In this document: positions 48,376-57,165 of the stretch, piece by piece | Numbering within the stretch: position 1 is the stretch's first letter | How the letters are laid out: each line of letters opens with the position of its first letter | Source of the DNA: Thermasporomyces sp040195635 | GTDB lineage: Bacteria; Actinomycetota; Actinomycetes; Propionibacteriales; Actinopolymorphaceae | Assembly: GCF_040195635.1 (NCBI RefSeq) | Contig: NZ_JBEFTX010000019.1 | Coordinates: 94,211-158,210, forward strand | Reading direction: 5' to 3' | Length of the DNA: 64,000 bases | Position numbers and translations under genes: made by a program | The notes under the pieces: model-generated | Told to the model about the DNA's origin: nothing | The model's input: the letters and a program-made list of their open reading frames with translations, nothing else | Databases searched by the model: none

Positions 48376-49253
48376 TCCTGGACAGCCACTGCCATGCCTG
48401 GCGGCGTTGGCCGTACGAACCACCGGTGCCGGATCCGGATTCCCACGGCAGCGTCGAGCAACTGCTCTACGAGATGGATGTGAACGGCGTCGAGAAGGCC
48501 GCGCTCGTCTGCGCCCGGATCGGCAGAGACGACTGCGCCAACGACGACAACAACGACTACGCCGCCAGGGCCGCGGCCCGCCACCCGGACCGGCTCGTCG
48601 TCCTCGCCGACGTCGACTGTTCGTGGCGGCCCGAGCACCACACGCCCGGGGCGGCCCGCCGACTGCGGGAGACCGTCGAGCGGTTCGGCGTCACCGGATT
48701 CACTCACTACGTCCACTCCGCCAACGACGGCTGGTTCCTCACCGCCGACGGCATGGAGTTCTTCGCCACGGCGGCCGAGCTCGACCTGATCGCGAGTCTG
48801 GCGATGTCACCCGCGTGGCAGGCCGATCTCCGCGAGGTGGCGCGTGCGTACCCCACGCTGCCGATCCTCGTCCACCACCTGGGCGGCCTGTCACCTGCAC
48901 GTCCGTCGTACGACGAGGACATGGCGCAGGTGGTCGCCTCAGCCGAACTGCCCAACATCGGCGTCAAGGTCTCCGGATTCCACTACGCGTCCGCCCCGCG
49001 CGGCTGGGACTTCCCCTACGCCGACGCGCGCGAGACGTTCCGGCACCTCTTCGCCGCCTACGGACCGCATCGGATGTGTTGGGGCTCCGACTTCCCCGCC
49101 GCCCGCCCTTTCCTTACGTACAAGCAGTCGTTGGAGGTCCTCCGCTCCCACTGTGACTTCCTCGAGCCGGCCGACCTCCACCTGGTTCTCGGCACCACCC
49201 TGGCCACCCTGCTCGACACCCGCCGCCCCGCCACCGCAACGGAAGGAACCTAG
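48372..49253 (+). CDS. Amidohydrolase_2 family hydrolase (lactonase-like)
   Basis: Metal-dependent TIM-barrel hydrolase, 293 aa, from GTG 48372 with GGAGGTG just upstream. The HxH metal motif is at H6/H8 (LDSHCHAW). ILVHHLGGL provides the next histidines, and the conserved aspartate lies in CWGSDFPAARPF. Amidohydrolase_2 proteins in sugar-oxidation operons act as aldonolactonases (L-rhamnono-, L-fucono- and galactarolactonases), the role proposed here between dehydrogenase and dehydratase. It is followed after 2 bp by the ABM gene. Confidence 0.87.
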   Translation: MILDSHCHAWRRWPYEPPVPDPDSHGSVEQLLYEMDVNGVEKAALVCARIGRDDCANDDNNDYAARAAARHPDRLVVLADVDCSWRPEHHTPGAARRLRETVERFGVTGFTHYVHSANDGWFLTADGMEFFATAAELDLIASLAMSPAWQADLREVARAYPTLPILVHHLGGLSPARPSYDEDMAQVVASAELPNIGVKVSGFHYASAPRGWDFPYADARETFRHLFAAYGPHRMCWGSDFPAARPFLTYKQSLEVLRSHCDFLEPADLHLVLGTTLATLLDTRRPATATEGT

Positions 49254-49255
49254 CC

Positions 49256-49552
49256 ATGCCCGTCACGCTCATCGCGAGATACCAGGTCCGCTCGGGTCAC
49301 GAAGCCACCGTCCAGGAGGCCCTGACCCGGATGGCCGCACGGGTCAAGGCCGACGAGCCGGGATGCCTGCTCTACCAGGCGAACCGGTCCATCGAGGTCG
49401 AGAACCTCTTCTGCCTCTACGAGGTGTACGCCGACGAGGCCGCGCTCGTCGCCCACCGCGAGACACCGCACTTCGCGGAGATCGTCGAGGGCGAGATCGT
49501 CCCGCTGCTGGACAAGCGGGAACGCGAGGTCTACACCCAGGTCGTCGCATGA
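49256..49552 (+). CDS. ABM (antibiotic biosynthesis monooxygenase-like) protein
   Basis: Small dimeric alpha/beta-barrel protein, 98 aa, with the ABM pattern VTLIARYQVRSGHEATVQEA, then DEPGCLLYQANRS and FCLYEVYADEAALVAHRETP. Family members include quinol monooxygenases, autoinducer-degrading LsrG-like isomerases and rhamnose mutarotase-like folds. In this operon an isomerase or mutarotase function is as likely as oxygenation. It overlaps the FAH gene by 4 bp (ATGA). Confidence 0.86.
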   Translation: MPVTLIARYQVRSGHEATVQEALTRMAARVKADEPGCLLYQANRSIEVENLFCLYEVYADEAALVAHRETPHFAEIVEGEIVPLLDKREREVYTQVVA

Positions 49553-50559
49553 GACTCGTCCCGTTCGCGGTCGCTGGCCGGGCCGGATGTACGCAGCACC
49601 TCGGAGCGTTGGTCGAGGGTGACGCCGACGGCGGGACGCTGGTCGACCTCACCGCGGCGACCCGTTGCCTGCTCGCTTCCCGATCTGCCACCCGCGAAGC
49701 GGCCGATCGGATCGCCCGGGCGCTGGTCCCGCCCTGTGTTACGGCCTACATCGAAGGTGGCGAGCGCACACTGGGCACCGCCCGCGAGGCGCTCGCCGCG
49801 GCCGTCACCACCGGTTGGGCGACCGACCCGAACGGCGCCCAGGTGCGCTACGACGTTGCCGACATCGCCCGGCTGCCGGCTGTGCCCGAGCCACCGTTGC
49901 TGCGCGACTTCATGGGCTTCGAGGAGCACCTGCGCAACATCTATCCCCGGCTCGGCCGCGAGATCCCGCCGCAGTGGTACGAGATTCCCGTGTACTACAA
50001 GGGGAATCCGTCCGCGGTCGGAGCGCACGGTGACGACATCCCGGTCCCGTCGTACGCCGACGCGCTCGACCTGGAGTTCGAGATCGCCGCGGTCATCGGC
50101 CCGGGCGGTGTCGACATCGCCGCGGAGGAGGCACTCGACCACGTCTTCGGCTGGACGATCTACGACGACTTCTCGGCCCGTACCATCCAGGCACAGGAGA
50201 TGGCGGTCGGTCTCGGTCCGGCCAAGGGCAAGGACTTCCTACGCGGCCACGTCCTCGGTCCCTGCCTCGTGACCGCCGACGAGATCCCCGATCCGTACTC
50301 CCTCACACTGACGTCGCGGGTCAACGGCGAGGTCTGGACGCGGACCAGCACCGCAGGCATGCACTGGCGGTTCGAGCAGATGATCGCGCATGCGTCACGC
50401 GGCGAGCGGATCCGGGCGGGTGAGGTCTTCGGTTCCGGCACCGTGGGCGGCGGCAGTGGTGCCGAGCAGGACCGGAGCCTCGCACCCGGCGACGTCGTGG
50501 AGCTCGAGGTCGACCGGATCGGCGTTCTTCGCAACCGGATCGTGGCGTCAGAGCGATGA
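49549..50559 (+). CDS. Fumarylacetoacetate hydrolase (FAH) family protein
   Basis: Predicted metal-dependent C-C hydrolase or keto-acid hydratase, 336 aa from ATG 49549 (ATGA overlap with the ABM gene). FAH-fold metal ligands are expected in LEFEIAAVIGPGG and FGWTIYDDFSARTIQAQEM. KGKDFLRGHVLGPCLVT and GSGTVGGGSGAEQ are family landmarks. In non-phosphorylative L-fucose and L-rhamnose pathways an FAH enzyme hydrolyses a 2,4-diketo-3-deoxy acid. That would make this the last step of the operon, fitting its terminal position. Confidence 0.88.
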   Translation: MRLVPFAVAGRAGCTQHLGALVEGDADGGTLVDLTAATRCLLASRSATREAADRIARALVPPCVTAYIEGGERTLGTAREALAAAVTTGWATDPNGAQVRYDVADIARLPAVPEPPLLRDFMGFEEHLRNIYPRLGREIPPQWYEIPVYYKGNPSAVGAHGDDIPVPSYADALDLEFEIAAVIGPGGVDIAAEEALDHVFGWTIYDDFSARTIQAQEMAVGLGPAKGKDFLRGHVLGPCLVTADEIPDPYSLTLTSRVNGEVWTRTSTAGMHWRFEQMIAHASRGERIRAGEVFGSGTVGGGSGAEQDRSLAPGDVVELEVDRIGVLRNRIVASER

Positions 50560-50601
50560 GCAACCCACGCTTGACCGTGGTCGAACGGCCGGGTCGAGTA
50601 T

Positions 50602-51291
50602 TCAGGTGTGCGGTACGTCGATGTCGGGTCGGATTGGTCCGGGCGCGACGAGGATCTCGGTCTGGGGGTCGTGGTGGAGATGCGGTGTCCCGGCGATCAC
50701 AATGGTCGCGTGTTCCCACGGCCTGTGGTGGGCTAGGAAGGGCCGCTCCGCCGCGGCGTAGCGGTCCCAGAAGTTTTCCGCCGCCTGGTCTCCACCGTCC
50801 CGCGCGATGCCTCGCTGCCTTGCCTTGTCGGAGTCGGACTGCACCCAGATGGTCGCATCGACGAGATGGGCGAGCTCTTCCCGGCCAGCACCGACGCCCT
50901 CGATCAGGAGTACTCGCCGGTGCGCAGAGACCTCGATGGCGCCCTCGCGACCACGTAGCGACCACGCCGGTGGTCGAAGCCGGACACGTGCTCCCCGGAG
51001 CACCGGCTCGACGATCCCGGTCACGAGGAGATCAACCCAGCCGAAGAACGAGTCAGAGTGGTACCAAGCGACATCGTCGATGTGAACCACACCTGCCGCT
51101 GGCAGCACTCCACGAAGGCGTTCGGCGACCGTGGTCTTACCTGCACCGGATCGACCGTCAACCGCGACGATAGCGGGACGCCCGACTGTCGCACCATCGA
51201 GGAGCATCTCAGCAGCCTCGCCCAGAGGTGCTACCAGCCACCCACTGGCCGCCGGCTCCTCTGGATACACGTTCAGGGCCACGTACGCCAT
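50602..51291 (-). CDS. Uridine-kinase-like P-loop NTPase
   Basis: Predicted soluble kinase, 229 aa from ATG 51291, which overlaps a TAA stop of the decayed permease gene (TAATG). The Walker A motif GRSGAGKT is at 46-53. VVHIDDVAWYHSDSFFGWVD supplies the Asp-Asp substrate or metal site, and LLIEGVGAGREEL the Walker B-like strand. It resembles the uridine kinase / (d)NMP kinase-like family common in actinobacteria; the phosphate acceptor is not known. It converges on the sugar-acid operon. Confidence 0.85.
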   Translation of the reverse strand: MAYVALNVYPEEPAASGWLVAPLGEAAEMLLDGATVGRPAIVAVDGRSGAGKTTVAERLRGVLPAAGVVHIDDVAWYHSDSFFGWVDLLVTGIVEPVLRGARVRLRPPAWSLRGREGAIEVSAHRRVLLIEGVGAGREELAHLVDATIWVQSDSDKARQRGIARDGGDQAAENFWDRYAAAERPFLAHHRPWEHATIVIAGTPHLHHDPQTEILVAPGPIRPDIDVPHT

Positions 51292-51590
51292 TATCGGCAA
51301 TGTGCAACCAACGGGTGCGCGATCGGCTCGGTCGACGCCGCAATGACTGCGGTGGGTTTGCCCGCCGTCGTGGGATTGGCAGGTCCGTACGCACGCACAC
51401 GTAGCTGTCGGTCGTAGTCGGCGTGTTTCCACCACATCGCCGTGGCAACGATGGAGCCTGCTCCGACGAGCATCACGAGGCTGTAGCCGAGCGTCCCCGG
51501 CATGGTGTGGTCGGGCCCGGCAACGCCGGCGAGCAGGGCCGGCACGCTCCACGGGAAGTAGTGGCCGTAGCCGTTTCCGCGTGACTACGG
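51291..51590 (-). pseudogene. ABC-2 permease remnant (C-terminal end)
   Basis: Only the last part of an ABC-2-type permease remains: HYFPWSVPALLAGVAGPDH followed by the final transmembrane helix (YSLVMLVGAGSIVATAMWW) and a short tail to the TAA at 51291. The rest of the gene is missing. The sequence joins directly to the ATPase remnant upstream, implying an internal deletion of most of the permease and the end of the ATPase. Confidence 0.65.
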
Positions 51591-52137
51591 TCAGACGTGG
51601 GCGGGTGTGGGCGGTGAGGTCTGCCGCGGCGAGCTCCGCCACCATGCGTCCGTGGTGGATGACGGCGATCCGGGTGGCTAGCCGGGCGACCTCGGTGAGG
51701 ATGTGGCTGGACAGCAGGATGGCGACGCCGTGGCGGTGGGCGAGATCGTGGAGCAGGTCGCGGATTCCTGCAACCCGGCCGGGTCGAGGCCGTTGGCTGG
51801 TTCGTCGAGGATCAGTAGGTCCGTCCGGTGGATGAGTGCCTTCGCCAGCCCGAGTCGTTGGCTGTTCCCAGGGGAGAGGGTGCGGGCGCGGCGGCCGGCG
51901 TAGGGCACGAGTCCCAACTGCGCAAGGACGTCGTCGACAACCCACGGACCGGTCAACCCTCGCAGCCGCCGGACGATCTCGAGGTTCTCCCGCACCGTCA
52001 GCTCCGGGTAGACAGCGGGCGTCTCACGAGGTATCCGACGCGGGACCAGACCGAACTCCGTTCGGGGCGGACCTGTTCGGCCAGGTGCAACCACGTAGGA
52101 CGTCCTCGGCGGACAACCCCTCGGGGTCGTCCCGTCA
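51575..52137 (-). pseudogene. ABC exporter ATPase remnant with frameshifts
   Basis: Pieces of an ABC-2-type ATPase lie in different frames: VGYLVE near 52020-52040, then after a one-base shift TPAVYPELTVRENLEIVRRL, a signature-like LSPGNSQRLGLAKAL and Walker B LLILDEPANGLDP. A further shift leads to GVAILLSSHILTEVARLATR with the switch histidine. The Walker A region is absent, because only about 45 bp remain before the ktrA stop. With the permease fragment next door this is a dead exporter. Confidence 0.78.
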
Positions 52138-52809
52138 TCAGGTCAGGGCGGCGAACTTTTCGACCTGGATGGTGGGGCCGGAGACGATGAGCAAGTCGCC
52201 CGCGTGGGTCGTCGTTTCCGGGCGGGCGTAGGTGAAGTCCATGCCGGGCCGCTTGACACCGACGACGGTGATGCCGTACTTGCTGCGAAGTCTGGACTGT
52301 TCGAGGGTTTTGCCGCCTGCCTCGCCGGGCGTGCCGGTCTTGGCGATGGCGAAGCCGTCGTCGAACTCGATGAAGTCGATCATCCGTCCGGTGACCAGGT
52401 GGGCGACGCGTTCGCCCATGTCGGCTTCGGGATAGACGACGTGGTGGGCGCCGGTGCGTTCCAGGATCCGTCCGTGCTTGTCGCTGATGGCTTTGGCCCA
52501 GACGTCAGCGACGCCGAGTTCTTCGAGGGCGAGGACGGTGAGCACACTGGCCTCGATGTCGGTTCCGATGGCCACCACGGCTCGGCCGAAGTCGGCGACA
52601 CCAAGTTGGCGCAGTGTTTCGGCGTCCGTGGCATCGGCCTGGACGACATGGGTGATCCGGTCGGACCAACGCTGTACCAGGTCGAGGTTCTCGTCGATAC
52701 CGAGCACGTCGTGGCCGAGGCGTACGAGGGAGCCGGCGACCGCGCTGCCGAAACGGCCGAGGCCGATGACGACCACGCTGTCGGGTCTGGGGACTGTCCG
52801 TCTAGCCAA
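52138..52809 (-). CDS. ktrA: KtrA/TrkA-type potassium channel regulatory subunit
   Basis: Cytoplasmic RCK-domain gating subunit, 223 aa. The single RCK_N Rossmann domain begins SVVVIGLGRFGSAVAGSL and is followed by an RCK_C domain (about 135-220). One RCK unit and this length fit KtrA rather than the double-RCK TrkA. Nucleotide binding at GxGxxG gates the membrane subunit. The start overlaps the ktrB gene by 8 bp, so the pair is co-translated. Confidence 0.93.
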   Translation of the reverse strand: MARRTVPRPDSVVVIGLGRFGSAVAGSLVRLGHDVLGIDENLDLVQRWSDRITHVVQADATDAETLRQLGVADFGRAVVAIGTDIEASVLTVLALEELGVADVWAKAISDKHGRILERTGAHHVVYPEADMGERVAHLVTGRMIDFIEFDDGFAIAKTGTPGEAGGKTLEQSRLRSKYGITVVGVKRPGMDFTYARPETTTHAGDLLIVSGPTIQVEKFAALT

Positions 52810-54220
52810 CGATCGGTCGCTCCTCTGGAAGCCGGTAGAGGCGGTGTCTGGTGCGCAGCGCGAGAGCGGTTGCCACCGTGATCGTGCCCACTCTCCCGAC
52901 GTACATCACGATGATAAGCACCACCTGAGCGGGTGCTGGAAGGTCGGGTGTGAGGCCGGTGGACAGCCCGACGGTGGCAAAGGCCGAGACGCACTCGAAG
53001 AGGACGTCGCTGAGCGCGAAGTCGGTCGCGGACAGGACTACCAGGGTGGCAAGGGCGACTGCGGCAACGCCGAGGAGGGCGACGGAGAGTGCTTGGCGCT
53101 GGGCGTCCAACGTGATCCGTCGGCGGAAGACGATGGTGTCCGGCTCGCCGCGGATTTCCGCCCAAATCACATACGCGAGCAACAGGAACGTGGCCACCTT
53201 GATGCCACCTGCGGTGCCAGCGCTGCCACCGCCGATGAACATCAGGACATAGGTGACGCCGAGGGTCTCCTGCCGAAGTTCCGCCACGTCCACGGAGTTG
53301 AAGCCGGCAGTCCGCGACGTCACCGAGTGGAAGAGCGATGCCAGCACCTTGCCGTTGACGTCAAGCGGCCCCACGGTGCCCGGATTGGCCGACTCGAACA
53401 CAAGGAACGCTGCCATACCACCGAGGAGAAGGATCACTGTCCCGCCGACGGTGAGCTTGGTGTGGATCGACCACCTGCTGGGTCGTCGCTCACGGCTCAG
53501 GTCGTACAGCACCGGAATGCCGATCCCGCCGATCACGATCGCCACCATGATGGGCACGATGATCGCTGGATCGGCGACGAAACCGGTGAGGTTGTCAGAG
53601 TAGGTGGAGAACCCGGCGTTGTTGAACGCCGACACCGCATGGAAACCGCCATGCCACAGGGCGCCGGGCCACGTCGCTTCGTACGCCGCGTGCATTCGCA
53701 GGGTAAGGGCCGCAGTCACCGCCAGTTCGACGCTCACGGTGACCAGAAGAGTCATTTTCAACACCCTGGTGATGTCACCGAGGCTCAGGGTACGTGTCTC
53801 TGCCTGTGCCACCAGCCGGTTGCGCAGGCGGAGCCGCCTGGTCACCAGCAACCCGAGTAGGGAGGCACCGGTCATGATGCCGAAGCCGCCAACCTGGAAC
53901 AGCGCCATGATGACGGTTTGACCGAAAACCGACCAGTACGTCGGGGTATCCACCACAATCAGACCGGTGACGCAGACCGCAGACGTCGAGGTGAACAGTG
54001 CGGTCAGCAGCGGCGCCCGGCCATCGCCGGCATGGGAGAGCGGGAGCGCCAAGAGCAGGGTGCCGACCGCGATCGTCACGAGGAAGGCGAGCGGCACCAA
54101 CCGTGCCGGGTGCTGAATCGTCCGACGCACGAGAGCCCATGATCCCTCAGCACATCCGAGACCTCTCGGCAGGGTCACCGCGGGCGGGGATACCGAGGGG
54201 TTCAGGTCCGGCGACGGCAC
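52802..54220 (-). CDS. ktrB: KtrB/TrkH-type potassium transporter membrane subunit
   Basis: Polytopic K+ uptake protein, 472 aa, from GTG 54220. The four pseudo-repeated pore loops with selectivity glycines are recognisable: STSAVCVTGLIVVDT, SAFNNAGFSTYSDN, SVTSRTAGFNSVDV and SAFATVGLSTGLT. GGGSAGTAGGIKV is the intramembrane-loop region. It overlaps ktrA by 8 bp. Osmotic or pH-linked potassium uptake is the family role. The first 45 residues are poorly conserved, so a later start is possible. Confidence 0.92.
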   Translation of the reverse strand: MPSPDLNPSVSPPAVTLPRGLGCAEGSWALVRRTIQHPARLVPLAFLVTIAVGTLLLALPLSHAGDGRAPLLTALFTSTSAVCVTGLIVVDTPTYWSVFGQTVIMALFQVGGFGIMTGASLLGLLVTRRLRLRNRLVAQAETRTLSLGDITRVLKMTLLVTVSVELAVTAALTLRMHAAYEATWPGALWHGGFHAVSAFNNAGFSTYSDNLTGFVADPAIIVPIMVAIVIGGIGIPVLYDLSRERRPSRWSIHTKLTVGGTVILLLGGMAAFLVFESANPGTVGPLDVNGKVLASLFHSVTSRTAGFNSVDVAELRQETLGVTYVLMFIGGGSAGTAGGIKVATFLLLAYVIWAEIRGEPDTIVFRRRITLDAQRQALSVALLGVAAVALATLVVLSATDFALSDVLFECVSAFATVGLSTGLTPDLPAPAQVVLIIVMYVGRVGTITVATALALRTRHRLYRLPEERPIVG

Positions 54221-54300
54221 TAGGGCGATCTTTCGCGGGTGCGATATGTTGGCCGCTGGTGTGCCGGGAAGCCTGGTCGGCGTCGTTGGTGATGTCGTGC

Positions 54301-54503
54301 CGTGAGGGGCTTCCTGATGCGTGCTGGCGAGTTGGCGGCGGATTTCCCGACTGTTGGGTGGGATACGCCGGATCTAGAGGTGGCTCGCCCCCTGGCTGGG
54401 GTGAATCTTCCGGCCCCTCTTCCTCGCGGTCGGCGACAACGAACACACTCTGTCCGGCGTGATCACGTTGGACGCACTGCTGGACCGGATGCTGGCGTCG
54501 TGA
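54301..54503 (+). pseudogene. CBS-domain protein remnant
   Basis: Two pieces in different frames resemble a CBS domain: MRAGELAADFPTVGWDTPDL followed by LEVARPLAGVNLPA from about 54317, and after a shift FLAVGDNEHTLSGVITLDAL with LDRMLAS to a TGA at 54501 (frame from 54420). Similar C termini occur on actinobacterial chloride-channel and other CBS proteins. The rest is absent. Apart from this remnant the 54221-54622 stretch has no gene. Confidence 0.55.
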
Positions 54504-54622
54504 CCGCCATCGCCTGGGTCGCGTGGCGATCTTTGCCTACCTCCCTATGACCGCACCGGACAGGTCGTAAACCCTTGCCTGCCATCCACACGCCAAGGCC
54601 CAACCCTGCCGAGGAGGCGTCC

Positions 54623-54808
54623 ATGAAGTTCAAGCGATGGGAGATCGTGCTGCAGTACAGGGACCATCCCCACAGCGAACAGCCCGACTACGAGAAGGCG
54701 TACGGCAAGCGGTACCTCACCCGGCGCGGGGCGGAACGACAGGCAGCCGCGTGGTGGTACGTCGAGGAGAAGACAGGGATCACGTGCACCGTCCGGAGAT
54801 GCCCTTGA
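54623..54808 (+). CDS. Small hypothetical protein
   Basis: Short basic protein, 61 aa, from ATG 54623 behind a good GAGGAGG ribosome site. It contains aromatic and charged patches (KFKRWEIVLQYRDHPHSEQP, AAAWWYVEEKTGITCTVRR) with no recognised domain or signal peptide. It lies among decayed genes; the ribosome site supports real translation, but the function is unknown. Confidence 0.5.
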   Translation: MKFKRWEIVLQYRDHPHSEQPDYEKAYGKRYLTRRGAERQAAAWWYVEEKTGITCTVRRCP

Positions 54809-54830
54809 CACGCTGTTGGCGTCGCCGCCG

Positions 54831-54935
54831 CGGGTCGCTTTCCTGGTCGTGGACGACCCGCAGCAGGCCGCGATCAACGAGGCCAACGCCGCCGGGCTCG
54901 GTGGAGTCGTCGGCGACGCCACCCGTGCGGTCTGG
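54831..54935 (+). pseudogene. Possible RCK_N (TrkA-like) fragment
   Basis: The frame reads RVAFLVVDDPQQAAINEANA followed by AGLGGVVGDATR, matching the second half of an RCK_N nucleotide-binding fold (acidic residue after beta-2, then GDATR). No GxGxxG half precedes it and no continuing domain follows, so it is at best a fragment. It lies about 2 kb from the intact ktrA gene. Confidence 0.4.
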
Positions 54936-55040
54936 CAGTTGCCGGCTGCGGAATCGTGGAGGTACTGTGCCCTTCAGCGCTAGGTGCGCATCCAGTCCGC
55001 GGAAAGGGCCGTGCCCACCCTCTTGATCAGTGTGAAGGTG

Positions 55041-55099
55041 ACGAACCTTCTTTCAGCCTGATTCGGGCGGACTCCAGGCGACGTACGAAAGAGGTTCGT
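55041..55099 (+). promoter_or_regulatory. Hairpin enclosing the ankyrin-gene ribosome site
   Basis: ACGAACCTTCTTTC (55041-55054) pairs with GAAAGAGGTTCGT (55087-55099), a 13-pair stem with a single bulged T. The second arm contains the whole Shine-Dalgarno stretch GAAAGAGG and ends one base before the ATG at 55100. An inner GCCTG/CAGGC stem sits in the 32-nt loop. In mRNA this would hide the ribosome site. Confidence 0.65.
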
Positions 55100-56341
55100 A
55101 TGGATGCCATCTATGCCCGGTCGCTGCCGCCGCGCCCCAGCCTCGAGCAGTACAAGAAGCAGGCGAAGGACCTCCTGAAAGCCTGTAGGGCCGAAGATCC
55201 CGAGGCCATCCGGCGGATCAATCATCAGCGGCCCCGGGCGAGCGAGACTGACGGTGAGCTCGCCGCTTCGGGTTGCACGCTTGCCGAGTCCCAGTTCGCG
55301 ATCGCTCGTGAACACGGCTTCGAGAGTTGGCCGAAGTTCTCGAAACACCTGCAGGGGTTGGCCAACGGCGCCGTTCGACAGTACGAGTCGGCAGTGGACG
55401 CGATGGTCCGGGGTGACGTGGCGGTCCTGGAGTCGCTGCTGGACAGCGATCCGCGACTGGTCCGGGAGCGGTCGACGCGTGTTCATGGCGCGACGTTGTT
55501 GCACTATGTGGCCGCCAACGGTGTGGAGAACTATCGGCAGAAGACGCCGAGCAATGCCGTGGACGTGGCTGATCTCCTCCTGGCCCGTGGCGCCGAGGTC
55601 GACGCCACGGCGTCCATGTACGGAGGGCCGGCGACGACGATGGGCCTGCTCGTCTCCAGCGCGCATCCGGCGGAGGCTGGTGTACAGGTCGCCTTGGTCC
55701 ACAAGCTCCTGGACTTCGGGGCAGCCGTCAACGGGCCTGGAGACGACGGCGGACCGCTGCTCACCGCGGTGATGTTCCAGTACTCTGCCGCGGCCGAGGC
55801 GCTCGTCCAGCGGGGTGCGAGGGTGGACAATGTGGTCGCGGCAGCGGGTCTCGGCCGGGAGGACCTTGTGCGGGCCTTCGTGGCCGACAACGGCGTCCTG
55901 CGCCCGGAGGTCCGCTTGGTGAGCGTCCCCACGCCGCGTTCGGCGCCTGACCCGACAGCGAACCTCGGGTGGGCGAACGTGTGTGCAGCCGTGCACGGGC
56001 GTACTGGAATCGTCGAGTTCCTGGCTCAGCGTGGGGTCGACCTGGCCGCGAGGGGCTTTGCCGGCCTGACGGCGCTGCACTGGGCCGCGATCTACGGGCA
56101 CCTGGACATCGTGGATCTGCTGCTGGAGCGCCACGCTCCACTCGAGGACACGAACAACCACCACAGGGCCACCGTCCTTGGCTGTGCGGTCTGGTCGGCG
56201 AACCGCTCCCCGTCGAAGGACTTCGTGCCGGTCATCGAGAGTCTGCTCGCAGCCGGGGCGAGCGTGGCCGCGGTCGAGTTCCCCACCGCCAACGAAGCTG
56301 TCAACGATCTCCTCCGCCGACACGGAGCGGGCGAGAGCTGA
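55100..56341 (+). CDS. Ankyrin-repeat protein
   Basis: Predicted cytoplasmic protein, 413 aa from ATG 55100. The N-terminal segment (about 1-90) resembles a motif often found before bacterial ankyrin arrays (PSLEQYKKQAKDLLKACRAE, AQFAIAREHGFESWPKF-like). Ankyrin repeats follow from about 110, the clearest being RVHGATLLHYVAANGVENYR, VDVADLLLARGAEVDA and GLTALHWAAIYGHLDIVDLL. It mediates protein contacts; the partner is unknown. The leader can fold over its ribosome site. Confidence 0.88.
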   Translation: MDAIYARSLPPRPSLEQYKKQAKDLLKACRAEDPEAIRRINHQRPRASETDGELAASGCTLAESQFAIAREHGFESWPKFSKHLQGLANGAVRQYESAVDAMVRGDVAVLESLLDSDPRLVRERSTRVHGATLLHYVAANGVENYRQKTPSNAVDVADLLLARGAEVDATASMYGGPATTMGLLVSSAHPAEAGVQVALVHKLLDFGAAVNGPGDDGGPLLTAVMFQYSAAAEALVQRGARVDNVVAAAGLGREDLVRAFVADNGVLRPEVRLVSVPTPRSAPDPTANLGWANVCAAVHGRTGIVEFLAQRGVDLAARGFAGLTALHWAAIYGHLDIVDLLLERHAPLEDTNNHHRATVLGCAVWSANRSPSKDFVPVIESLLAAGASVAAVEFPTANEAVNDLLRRHGAGES

Positions 56342-56399
56342 CCGATGAACCGCCGCACAAGGAAAGTGAAGAACGCATTGCCGAAGAGCGCCGGCACGA

Positions 56400-57089
56400 T
56401 CAGCGGATAGAGCGCTTGTCCGCGCCGGGACAGTCGAGCTGCTCGCCCAGTTGCGCTTCGTACCGGTCGAGATGCACGCGCACCGCCTCCGCCGCGCGGT
56501 CGGGGTCACGGTCTCTCACGGCCTGCGCGATCGCGTGGTGCTCCACGGCGTTCTCGCTGTCGTCGAACGCGCCGACATCATGCACCAGCCTGGCCAGCTG
56601 GGTGTGCGTGTGCAGACCCTGGAACGTCTCCAGGAGCACCGGATTGCCTGCCGCGCTGACCAGGGCCTCGTGGAAGCGCTGGTCGTGCTGGAGGTACGTA
56701 CGGAAGTCGCGATAGCGCGGAGTCGGGGCGAGGACGTCCATCGCGGCGAGTTCACGCTCCATCGCCCGCAGGTCAGCGAGGATCGCGCGCTGCGCCGCCA
56801 GTCTGGCCGCCTCCGTCTCGATGAGCCGCCGGACGTCGAGCAGGTCAGCCAGCTGGCGTTGGTTGAGCAGCGGCCTGGTCGTGTATCCCTTGAATGCCAC
56901 GAACGCGACCAGCCGTTCGGCCGCCAGACGGGCAAGCGCCTCGCGGACCGGTGTCGCGCTCACGCCGAGATCGGCGGCGATGCCCTCGATGCTGAGTCGC
57001 GTGCCGGGCGCGGTCGCCCGGTCCATGATGCGTTCCTTCAGCGCGTCGTAGACCCCGTCGACGAGCACGGTCCGCTCGCTGCGTGCCAC
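56400..57089 (-). CDS. GntR-family regulator with FCD domain
   Basis: Transcriptional regulator, 229 aa, from GTG 57089 behind GGAGG. The winged helix (about 8-75) contains GVYDALKERIMDRATAPGTR, LGVSATPVREALARLAAERL and KGYTTRPL. The all-helical FCD ligand domain (about 85-215) includes DVRRLIETEAARLAA, HDQRFHEALVSAAGNPVLL and the metal-ligand-type HHAIAQAVRDRDPDRAA. FCD regulators respond to organic or sugar acids. It converges on the ankyrin gene; its target is not evident nearby. Confidence 0.92.
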   Translation of the reverse strand: MARSERTVLVDGVYDALKERIMDRATAPGTRLSIEGIAADLGVSATPVREALARLAAERLVAFVAFKGYTTRPLLNQRQLADLLDVRRLIETEAARLAAQRAILADLRAMERELAAMDVLAPTPRYRDFRTYLQHDQRFHEALVSAAGNPVLLETFQGLHTHTQLARLVHDVGAFDDSENAVEHHAIAQAVRDRDPDRAAEAVRVHLDRYEAQLGEQLDCPGADKRSIR

Positions 57090-57165
57090 CGGCGCCTCCA
57101 GCCGAACGCGTCATCCTGCGCTGTCGCGGTCGATCGTATGCCGATCCTCGACGTCGATCCGTCCG

